From assembly GCA_963714795.1 (NCBI GenBank), contig CAVQPS010000010.1:62001-126000 (forward strand): a stretch of DNA of 64,000 nt. The letters run 5' to 3'. This DNA comes from DATIXJ01 sp963714795 (GTDB lineage Bacteria > Bacteroidota > Ignavibacteria > UBA10030 > SZUA-254). Positions 55,945-64,000 of this stretch are shown here, piece by piece. Each line of letters starts with the position of its first letter. Position 1 is the stretch's first letter. Position numbers and translations under genes: made by a program. The notes beneath the pieces were generated by a model that made no database searches, was not told the origin of the DNA, and saw only the letters and a list, made by a program, of their open reading frames with translations.

Positions 55945-58010
55945 GGAAGAACTTTTATATCGACGATATGATCGTCGAGTTGGAGAGAATTCACGACGTC
56001 CATTCCCGATACGACTTTCCCGAAAATCGTATAGCGGCCGTCAAGATGCGGCTGAGGCGATTGTGTAATAAAAAATTGTGATCCTTCGGTGTCTTTACCG
56101 GAGCTGGCAATACCGAGCGTCCCGGCTTCGTATGTCAAGGGAGAAAATTCTGACCGGATCGAATATCCTGGTCCACCCCACCCATCGCCCCGCGGATCGC
56201 CTCCCTGAACGACAAAATTCGGAACGATGCGATGAAATGTTAATCCGCTGTAGAATCCTTTCCTGACTAACTTAATAAAACTCATCACGGTAAAGGGTGC
56301 ATAATTTTTATAAAGTTCGGCGGTAATCTCTCCTCGATCCGTCCGTATCTTCACCTTCACTGAATCCGGAAGTGAATGAAGAAAATTGAAATCGTAATCG
56401 GTATAGGTCGGTTCGAAATATTTCGGAATGCGATCGTTATAATTTTTTCCGGTGATCGATTGCAGGGCTGAGGCGGCGGCGATCGCAACGGAGCGATCTT
56501 TCCGATCAAGCTGATGTTTCAACGGTTCGACAGCGCGGTCGTCTTTAAGTTTTCCCAGTGTAGAACAAATTTCCTGAATCGCCTCAACGTCATCCGGCAC
56601 ACGAGAATGAGAAAGAGCATCCGACAGTGCCCAAACCGATATTGGATGAAGAAAAAGAGAATCGCCGAGAATTGATGCAGATGTTGTTACCAATGCTACA
56701 TCGTTTGATTGAAGCTTTTCGACAGCTGCATTATAAATTCTTCCAATGGCAACGGAGTCGTGGGGAATATTCGGCGCAAGTTGTTGAAGCCCTTCGAGTG
56801 CTGCCCGTGCCAGAACAACGTCGGTCCCTTTTACATATTCAAGCAACGGCGCAACTGCTTCACCGGATCCGGTATACCCTAATGCATTCAGTAATCGTGC
56901 TTGAAAACCTCTGAGTTGAGTTTTTTCCGGATGAATTTTTGAAACAGCTTCAGCACCTTCCAGCTTTGCCATTGCAATTGCGGCTTCCGATTGGAGTTGC
57001 CACGTGTAAACGCTCCTATCATTAATCGCAATTTTTTCAAGATCGTCAAGGGCATGCTTAACCCATGAATTTGTTTTGATATCAGAAAAATGATAATTGC
57101 CAAACGAGGAAACTGCGGTAAGAGCAACACACTTATTCGGGTCATAGAAGTGGAAACAAATTTCATAACCTTCAAGTACATAGTCACGATCACTTAATGT
57201 TTTTACCGCATTCAACCGCACACGCCAATCGGTATCGTAAATCGCAAGATGTCGACGCGAACCGAAACCGCGGTATTCGCTTTTCAATTTTCCCTCGAGA
57301 GTCGCAAGATTCATCCGGACCAACGGATCACTATCTTCGCTTAATCTAATCAAGCTATCAAGATTATTTCGGATCTCAGGTTGATCACCGATTCTCTGGA
57401 GTGCATAAACAACATGCCAGTCGGTTTGATTAGCCAACTGAACACATCTCAAAACACATCGTACGGCTTCCGGAGAAGTAATATTCCGGATTGCAAAACG
57501 GGCAATACTCATCACAAGCGCTTGTGTATGGTGTGTTGCAACGGAGTCACCATATTTCTTAACAAGATCATTGAGACCGTTTTTCGTACCGAATTTTCCG
57601 ATTTCTTCGATGAGACGGTCGGTTGCAGAATCTGAAGGCATTCGGTCCATTCGAACCGAGATGAGCTCATGCTCTAACTCTTCGCGGCCTTTATCACTTA
57701 ACTGACTTCCGGTTTGCCCGATTGCAAATGCCGCTGCGTATCGCACGCGGCTGTTATTATCGTTCGTCAAACAATCCAGCAACAACGGAATAACCGATGT
57801 ATCCTGAATACTGCCGAACGACAGAACCGCACGTTCCCGCACAATCGGGTCGGGATCGCTGCAAAATCGAATTATCGTGCTGTCATCCACTAACCGTTGA
57901 TCCTGACATCGGATGATCGAATCGATTTTCGATTGAACGGAAGAGGTCTGAGAAATTGCGGGAAATGTACACAGTAAAAAAATTAATCCGGTAAGAAGAA
58001 ATGATTTCAT
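55941..58010 (-). CDS. HEAT-repeat protein fused to cyclophilin-type PPIase
   Basis: 689 aa. After a signal peptide (TGLIFLLCTFPAISQ) comes a long HEAT-repeat solenoid (SDPDPIVRERAVLSFG, NDNNSRVRYAAAFAIG and more, to about residue 510). The C-terminal 150 residues are a cyclophilin: SFIKLVRKGFYSGLTFHRIV, QGGDPRGDGWGGPGY and GSQFFITQSPQPHLDGRYTI. Exported, so probably a periplasmic folding factor that presents clients on the solenoid; the role is inferred. Confidence 0.9.
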   Translation of the reverse strand: MKSFLLTGLIFLLCTFPAISQTSSVQSKIDSIIRCQDQRLVDDSTIIRFCSDPDPIVRERAVLSFGSIQDTSVIPLLLDCLTNDNNSRVRYAAAFAIGQTGSQLSDKGREELEHELISVRMDRMPSDSATDRLIEEIGKFGTKNGLNDLVKKYGDSVATHHTQALVMSIARFAIRNITSPEAVRCVLRCVQLANQTDWHVVYALQRIGDQPEIRNNLDSLIRLSEDSDPLVRMNLATLEGKLKSEYRGFGSRRHLAIYDTDWRVRLNAVKTLSDRDYVLEGYEICFHFYDPNKCVALTAVSSFGNYHFSDIKTNSWVKHALDDLEKIAINDRSVYTWQLQSEAAIAMAKLEGAEAVSKIHPEKTQLRGFQARLLNALGYTGSGEAVAPLLEYVKGTDVVLARAALEGLQQLAPNIPHDSVAIGRIYNAAVEKLQSNDVALVTTSASILGDSLFLHPISVWALSDALSHSRVPDDVEAIQEICSTLGKLKDDRAVEPLKHQLDRKDRSVAIAAASALQSITGKNYNDRIPKYFEPTYTDYDFNFLHSLPDSVKVKIRTDRGEITAELYKNYAPFTVMSFIKLVRKGFYSGLTFHRIVPNFVVQGGDPRGDGWGGPGYSIRSEFSPLTYEAGTLGIASSGKDTEGSQFFITQSPQPHLDGRYTIFGKVVSGMDVVNSLQLDDHIVDIKVLP

Positions 58011-58016
58011 GGGTTC

Positions 58017-59437
58017 TTAAAAAAAGACACGATTTCTGAATTTCGCCCCGACTTCCCGTTCGACAAATTGTCGGGCACGGTCTTCATTGGCGCTATCGAG
58101 ATCGACGATAGTCATCGTCACGTCGAAACGGTGCTTCATACATTCTTTTGCAAATTCGATCATCGCGGGGAACATTTTCGCGCCGTCGACACGCATCAGT
58201 TCGCCGTATTCTTTCGGATCGGTGGAATTCAAACTGATTGAAATCGAATCGACAAGTCCGACAAGTTCCGGCACGATATTTTTATGATTGATGACATTGC
58301 CGTGTCCGTCGGTATTCAACCGCACTTTCCCGCCATGAGATTTTATCCATCGCGAAACATCTTTGATGACATCCAGACGGATCGTCGGTTCACCGTAACC
58401 GCAAAATACGATTTCTTTATATGTTGCAGGATCGCCAATGGCACTGAATAACTTCTTCGACGGTCGGCTCTTTTTCAATGCGCAGATTATGTCCTTTGAT
58501 GATCGCTTCACCTTTGCGGTCACAAAAAACACAGTCGGCATTACAGCGAATCGTAATATTGAGGTACAACGAATCGCGGAGTTTATATGCAAAAACCGGT
58601 TCCGGATACTTGCCGATACCAAACAATTTATAGACACCGAAACTGCTGGCGATCGCGATATCCTCGACCGACAAGTTCCTGCAATTCGGAAATTTTTTTG
58701 GCGATCAGCGGAATATTGGATGGCTCGTTTCGCTTTCCCCGATGCGGCACGGGCGCCAAATAGGGACTATCGGTTTCGAGCAAAATATGTTCTGCGAGAA
58801 ATCTTCGAGGCAACATCGATCATCGAATTCGGTCTCGACGGTTTACTGCCGTATGTCACCGGCCCGGGCAATGAAATATAAAATCCCCAATCGATAACTT
58901 TTCGTGCCATCGACACATCGCCGGGAAAACAATGGAACACACCTTTCGGCGGCGGATACCGGTCGAATTCATTTCGTAAAGGCGATCGCCAGTGCGGATT
59001 CGCTTTCACTTTTTCTTCGACAATCTGTAACGTATCGGCTTCCGCTTCCCGGCTATGAATGACAATCGGCAGATCGCGCTCAATGGCGATATCGATCTGT
59101 TGTGCAAACACTTCCCGCTGCCGTTCCGGCGGCGAAAAATTATAGTGATAATCCAAACCGATCTCACCGATGGCAACAACTTTCGGATGATGGCTGAGTT
59201 GTTCGATTTCTTTCAACGCATGTTCGTCGGCTTTCGATGCATCGTGCGGATGAAAACCGACACAGGCAAAAATCATATCATACTGTTCGGCAAGAGCGAT
59301 CGATTCTTTACCGGTGGCAAGTCGGTCCCGGGATTCACAATATAATCGATGCCGGCATCTTTGGCGCGGCGGATGACATCGTCGCGATCGGCGTCAAAAT
59401 CTTTGGAAAACAAATGTGCGTGAGAATCAATAAACAT
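58017..59437 (-). CDS. TatD-family nuclease fused to a radical SAM domain (four frameshifts)
   Basis: Joined protein of about 470 aa. From ATG 59437: MFIDSHAHLF, NPGTD (base missing near 59321), FACVGFHPHDA, IGEIGLDYHY, VIHSREAEA, then ILLETDSPYLAP (extra T near 58810) gives TatD. After ISELQEL (extra G near 58675) the frame runs straight into a radical SAM module: TIRCNADCVFCDRKGE, and (extra C near 58440) VFCGYGEPTIR. The order matches the TatD-associated radical SAM family, known both as neighbour and fusion. Substrate unknown. Confidence 0.82.
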
Positions 59438-59442
59438 ATTTT

Positions 59443-60580
59443 TTATTTCAGAATTCGCTGTAAAGTTTCAACAATATATTCAAGCTGAGAATTTTCCAGT
59501 TGAGGATAAATCGGAACCGGAGAAGCCGTTCAAAGACGGAATCGGTCACCGGTAACATGAGATTGGCAGTCTGCAAATGTTCCCGCGCATACGGCGAAGA
59601 ATGGAGAGGAACGTAATGAAATGACGTCGCAATCCCTGCTTCTTTCATTTGTTTCATCACGCGAAGGCGTTCGGTTTCATTCCGCAATAAAATATAAAAA
59701 ATGTGATAATTCGATTGACACTCATCCGGAATGATCGGAAGACGAAGGCGTTCGCGGCTTTCCAGATCCTTCAACGCCTTCATATAAAATTCATGAACGC
59801 GCTTCCGTTCGTTCTGAATTGTCGCTAAATCTTCCAATTGACTTTTCAAAACTGCCGCGAGAATTTCCGATTGGACAAAACTACTGCCGACACCGACCCA
59901 TGTATATTTATCGACTTCGCCGCGAAGAAAATTTGATCGGTTGGTTCCTTTTTCGCGGATAATTTCCGCCTTCCGGACAAGCTCCTCAGAATTCGTGATG
60001 AACGCTCCCCCTTCGCCACTCACATAATTTTTCGTGTCATGAAAACTGTATGCACCGCAATCCCCGATGGTGCCGAGATATTTCTTTTTGTACGTTGCAT
60101 TGACACCCTGAGCAGCATCTTCAACGACCGCGATAGCACGGTTAATCCTGGCGACACTCAGCACTGCATCCATTTCTGCGGCAACACCGGCATAGTGGAC
60201 CGGAACAATAGCTTTGGTATGATTTGTCATTCTTCGTTCCGCATCATGCACATCGATAGTCATCGTGCGGTCATTGATTTCACAAAAAACCGGCTTACCG
60301 CCGCCTCGAAGAACGGCATTGGCCGTTGAAACGAAAGTGAAACTCGGGATAATCACTTCATCGCCAGGCTGAAGATCGAGCATCATCATTGCCATTTCGA
60401 GCGCGTGCGTGCAGGAAGTCGTTAAGAGCGCATATTTCATCCCAAACAATGACGTCAGTTGACTCTCGACAGATTTGCAGATGGCTCCGTCTCCGCTGAG
60501 CTTCCCGGAATCGATCGCGATCCTGAATCGATTCGGCAATTCGAGTGAGTTATGTATGGTTTGTTAAATGGAATGTTCAC
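59443..60580 (-). CDS. wecE: WecE/RffA-type sugar aminotransferase (two frameshifts)
   Basis: DegT/DnrJ/EryC1 family. GTG start at 60578-60580 gives NIPFNKPYIT; a missing base near 60545 leads into AIDSGKLSGDG; the PLP lysine is in SFHDTKNYVSGEGGA; an extra base near 59520 leads into PIYPQLENSQLEYIVETLQRIL. About 378 aa. Family enzymes make dTDP-4-amino-4,6-dideoxygalactose for surface glycans. Six nucleotides precede the TatD gene and it follows a glycosyltransferase by 17. Confidence 0.85.
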
Positions 60581-60597
60581 GTTTTAATTTTTTCATC

Positions 60598-61754
60598 CTA
60601 TTCCGGATGATGCGGCTGTTTATAAAAGTCCAACAGCGTTGTAATCGTTTCATTGATATTATGCCGGCGTTCCACAAATATGCGTGCCTGTTCACCATGC
60701 CGGCGCCGCAATTCCGGATCCCTCGACATAGTTCATGATTTTTTCCGCTGCATCGCGGCTGTCGGCTACATCGAAGAACAGGCCGCTCTTTACCTTCTTC
60801 AATTTGATCGAGATTGCCGCCGGCACGAGCCGCCACAACGGGAAGTCCCATCCCCATCGCATCCAGCACGACCAGAGAATACATTTCATCACGGCTCGGG
60901 AACACAAACACGTCCATCGCACTGAGATAACCGGTCAGGTCGGATTGAAATCCTGCGAGGAAAATATTTTTTTCAAATCCTTCAGCGGTTATAAACGCTT
61001 CAATGTCGCGTAAATACGAAACACAATGTTCTTCGAACGGAGATTCGTGCGGGTTTGCACTGCCTTTGCGCGTCGGCTCGCCGACGATCAGATATTTTAT
61101 TTTCTGCCGTTCTGCCGGATCAATATAGGAAAAACTGCGCGCAAAATCCATCACACCTTTTCCCGGATCGATTCGCACCATCGTTCCGACCAGAATGTCA
61201 TTTTGTTCCACACCGTATTGCCTCCGAATTTCATTTCTTTTTCGTTCATCAAAAACATACCGGTCGAGATATCTTCCATACGGAAGAAAATGAATTTTTG
61301 AAGAAGGAACCGGATAGAGTTGCGGAAGCCGTCGATTGAGCTCCAGCGATGACGTGAAGATCGCATCCACCCGTTTATAAATAAACCGATGCCAGGGATC
61401 ATTTTTTTTCGGAACACCCATATAAATACTGAGAAACAATCGTCGTTCCGTATCGCCGCGCAGCGCTAACGATGCGATCCATATATCTTTATGAAAATGA
61501 ACGTGCACCACATCCACATTCCGTTCGCGAAGAATCGATCTGATCGTTCTGATTGCTCGAAAGCTGACGACGGAATAGTCCGGCAGCACTATCGTTTCGA
61601 TACCTGCATCCGACAAAAAATCATAAATTTTTGAATTCGGTTTACAAACGGCAAGAACGGCACATCCGGCATGCTGTAATTCTATCATCAACGTTGCAGC
61701 ATATAATTCCAATCCTCCCCACGCGTCGGAAGTGCAGAGATGAAGCGACGTCAA
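60598..61754 (-). CDS. Family 4 glycosyltransferase (two frameshifts)
   Basis: SDAWGGLELYAATLM at the start, VVHVHFHKD, and VFVFPSRDEMYSLVVLDAMGMGLPVVAARAGG is the GT4 donor site. Extra bases near 60793 and 60722 (GGG) break the end; the corrected C-terminus reads SGLFFDVADSRDAAEKIM then DPELRRRHGEQARIFVERRH to TAG at 60598-60600. About 385 aa. It overlaps the TonB receptor stop by 4 nt and is followed by WecE, so a surface glycan role is probable. Confidence 0.85.
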
Positions 61755-63943
61755 ATTTTCGCCTCCACCGTCACAATAAAATTCCGGACCGGGCCGAGGT
61801 TGCCGATAAAATCGGAATAATAATACTGGAAAAGATTATTGATTTGCAATGACGATGTCATCTGGGTTGTAAACAAATTCCAATTGACGCTCGCTCTGAG
61901 ATCGACAACAGAAATAGGAACGCGCTGGTCACCATCGGGAACGATGCCAAATTGGACAAATTCTTCGTCGATCTGTTCAATCCTGCTGAGATACCGGTAA
62001 TCAATTCCGATCTGAAAAGGATCGAACAAAAATTTGCTCGAAATATACAAAAGGTTTCGCGGACGATATTTCAGGATTTCTCCGGTCTCGACGTTCTTCG
62101 GATAAACATATGTGTAACCGATGGCCGTTATCCATTGATGCTGAATATTCAAGGTCGAGGAAATTTCCGTCCCAATAATGCTTGCGCGTGTCACATTTTG
62201 AAATTGGACAGTACCATTCGCACCGAACGCCGGTTCGATCATATCCCACAATTCATTTCGAAACAAAGCAATATCGAGCATCAGATTTTCATTGATAACA
62301 TGCGAACCGCCGAGTTCGTACGACCAGCTTCGCTCCGGCTGGAGGGCAGGGTTGGGAGAAATGATAATACCGCCTGCTTCCGTGGTCGTATAAATTTCTG
62401 CAATCGACGGAGTACGGAATCCGCTGCCGATCGAAGCGCGAAACGACGTAGCCGGTTCCGGATGGTACGTCACGCCGATTTTCGGATTGAATTGATGTGC
62501 ACTTTCCAAACCGGAAATTGTCTGAAAATCATATCTGCCGCCGAGCGTCCATCGCAATTCTTCGGCAAGAGCTATTTCATCCTGTACATAAACAGCACCA
62601 CCGTGCGCAGTGTGATTACCGAAAATCGTTTCAGCGGAAACATTATTCAGCGTTCCGGAAATTCCGCCGGTAAGAAAATTTCCGTCGGCAATATTCATGT
62701 TCAACTGAATCTCTCCGACAAGAAAATCCGATATCGAACTGCTTCCGGACGAATCTGCCGGCGTCGGAAGATTATCATCCCAATGAGAATGAAACCAACT
62801 GATGCCGGTGGTTATGTACAATGTCGATGCAAAAAAATATTTATGGCTGACACCGAGATTCCACCGGGTCGATTGAATCCGGTCGTTCAAATCGGCATCT
62901 TGCGGCTGAAGTGCCTGATCAAGGTCTTTCCAGTACAAAAAATTTCCCCGGTGCTGATCGAGTATGCTGAACGAAACTGCGATAGACTGAAAGGGAGAAA
63001 TGTCGTAGCCGAGTCGCGCCCAACCGTTCCACCGTTTCCAAAAATCATTTTCCTTATAGCCGTCGTCCAGCGTCCGGCTGCCGCCGACAGAAAGTGAAAA
63101 CTGATCAAACCGCTGGCTGTGTGTAAATGAAAGTCCGCCGAGCGTGCGAGCATCGCTCGTCCATTGCCAGGAAGAATATTTCGGTAGCTGATAGAAACCG
63201 CCGTACGTCCGAACAATCGTTTCCGGCTGATCGCTTGCCCGTTTGGTGATGATATTGATGACGCCGCCGAGAGCGCTCGATCCGTACAAGGCCGAACCGG
63301 CACCTTTGACTATTTCGATACGTTCGATCTGATCGGGCGGAATACTTTCCCAGATAATTTCCCCCGTGTCGCCGCTGATAAACGGAAGTCCATCGATAAG
63401 AATGAGAACACGCGTCCCGACCCCGTAGCTGAAGCCTGTTGAGCCGCGAATATTGACCTGACCGCGTGTAATGCTCACCCCCGGCACATATTTGAGGGCA
63501 TCATCGACAGTCACTGTATTTCGATACGCAAGCGCCTGATTGTCGATGATACTCATACTGACCGGAACGTCTTCCAGACTTTGCTCATGCCTGCTGGCAG
63601 TAATGACAACCGGTTCAGTTTGAACTGCCGCCGGTTCAAGAACGACGGTAAGATTTTCACGATCCGTTCGGACAAGCACATCGGGAACAAATTGACGCTT
63701 AAATCCGATCATCGAAATGATGAGATCATGTTTGCCGTTCGGAATATTCTGCAAAGCAAAATGCCCGCGGCTGTCGGTCATCGCTCCGAGAACTGTCCCT
63801 TCAAGAAGAACATTCGCTCCAAACACCGGTCGTTGATCCTCCGAACTGATCACAGTTCCTTTGATCGTATTCAAAACGGTTTGTGCAAACAGACCTTCGA
63901 CCATCACACAAAAAAATATGAGCGTTAAGAATATTCTTTGCAT
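61751..63943 (-). CDS. TonB-dependent outer-membrane receptor
   Basis: 730 aa from ATG 63943 (MQRIFLTLIFFCVM). Signal peptide, then a CarboxypepD-regulatory-like domain (GTVISSEDQRPVFGANVLLEG, residues about 27-105), plug (SLEDVPVSMSII, NIRGSTGFSYGVGTRVLILIDG, ERIEIVKGAGSALYGSSALGGVINI) and a barrel ending RNFIVTVEAKI. Takes up a scarce ligand, perhaps a metal chelate or vitamin; none is indicated. It overlaps the glycosyltransferase start, an unusual partnership. Confidence 0.95.
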   Translation of the reverse strand: MQRIFLTLIFFCVMVEGLFAQTVLNTIKGTVISSEDQRPVFGANVLLEGTVLGAMTDSRGHFALQNIPNGKHDLIISMIGFKRQFVPDVLVRTDRENLTVVLEPAAVQTEPVVITASRHEQSLEDVPVSMSIIDNQALAYRNTVTVDDALKYVPGVSITRGQVNIRGSTGFSYGVGTRVLILIDGLPFISGDTGEIIWESIPPDQIERIEIVKGAGSALYGSSALGGVINIITKRASDQPETIVRTYGGFYQLPKYSSWQWTSDARTLGGLSFTHSQRFDQFSLSVGGSRTLDDGYKENDFWKRWNGWARLGYDISPFQSIAVSFSILDQHRGNFLYWKDLDQALQPQDADLNDRIQSTRWNLGVSHKYFFASTLYITTGISWFHSHWDDNLPTPADSSGSSSISDFLVGEIQLNMNIADGNFLTGGISGTLNNVSAETIFGNHTAHGGAVYVQDEIALAEELRWTLGGRYDFQTISGLESAHQFNPKIGVTYHPEPATSFRASIGSGFRTPSIAEIYTTTEAGGIIISPNPALQPERSWSYELGGSHVINENLMLDIALFRNELWDMIEPAFGANGTVQFQNVTRASIIGTEISSTLNIQHQWITAIGYTYVYPKNVETGEILKYRPRNLLYISSKFLFDPFQIGIDYRYLSRIEQIDEEFVQFGIVPDGDQRVPISVVDLRASVNWNLFTTQMTSSLQINNLFQYYYSDFIGNLGPVRNFIVTVEAKI

Positions 63944-64000
63944 GTTATAACGGCTGCGGAGGAATGTTATTGAAATCGACAAAGACATTGATTCCGCTGA

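Noticed and set aside
1..64000. CRISPR array, integrase, transposase or phage genes
   Set aside because: None seen; only small REP-like elements are present.

Overview
The window reads as chromosomal DNA of a Bacteroidota/Chlorobiota-type bacterium, most likely an Ignavibacteria-like lineage (inferred, not proven). Base composition is roughly 45-50% GC by eye. Supporting content: bacillithiol synthase BshA, a SufU-type SUF system, PorV/PorQ- and PorD (DUF4835)-like proteins, large beta-barrel proteins and a TonB-dependent receptor with a carboxypeptidase-regulatory-like N-terminus. The promoters I can see are TTGAcA-N17-TATAtT, not the TAnnTTTG type of the Bacteroidetes proper. There is no phage, plasmid, CRISPR or intact transposon; the region is mostly core and metabolic.

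Layout. (1) 0.2-8.9 kb, minus strand: one long iron-sulfur operon, Rrf2 regulator - IscS-type desulfurase (frameshifted) - unknown 101-aa protein - SufB - SufC - SufD - SufS - SufU - SufT - SufA - superoxide dismutase, with an IscR-like operator at the head and a terminator at the end. (2) 9-24 kb: a small zinc-ribbon protein, BshA, MgtC-like protein, three amino-acid permeases, UppP, an ECF sigma/anti-sigma pair, two DUF2007 proteins, a decayed TraB/ChaN-like gene, YihY, a PcrA/UvrD helicase and a DNA alkyltransferase. (3) 24.6-28.1 kb: an 1174-aa exported barrel protein. (4) 28.3-35.2 kb, plus strand: tyrosine degradation (aminotransferase, HPPD, FAH-family hydrolase, homogentisate dioxygenase) with a flavin-reductase-like protein and an acyl-CoA synthetase. 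(5) 35-39 kb: exported proteins, MoeB + rhodanese, an HD hydrolase and a BIME-like repeat. (6) 39.4-43.9 kb, minus: two peroxiredoxins, an animal-like 6-pyruvoyl-tetrahydropterin synthase, GTP cyclohydrolase I, two short-chain reductases and a flavin oxidoreductase, a candidate tetrahydrobiopterin operon. (7) 44.2-46.6 kb: UDP-glucose dehydrogenase and UDP-xylose synthase, then tRNA-Ser. (8) 46.8-52.1 kb: MltD, acyl-CoA carboxylase beta subunit, MnmA. (9) 52.3-64 kb: barrel protein, PorV-like and PorD-like proteins, HEAT-cyclophilin, TatD-radical SAM fusion, WecE, glycosyltransferase and TonB receptor.

How the parts connect: the SUF operon supplies clusters, its IscS-type desulfurase may feed MnmA, and SOD, two peroxiredoxins and bacillithiol suggest an oxidant-exposed lifestyle. 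Tetrahydrobiopterin could serve a phenylalanine hydroxylase elsewhere that would feed the tyrosine pathway; this is inference.

A caution: about 20 single-base frameshifts fall in a few clusters (7.8-8.0, 16.0-20.2, 22.0, 54.4 and 58.4-60.8 kb), while 24-54 kb looks clean. Many are extra bases in short homopolymers. I read most of them as sequence errors and annotate the rejoined genes.
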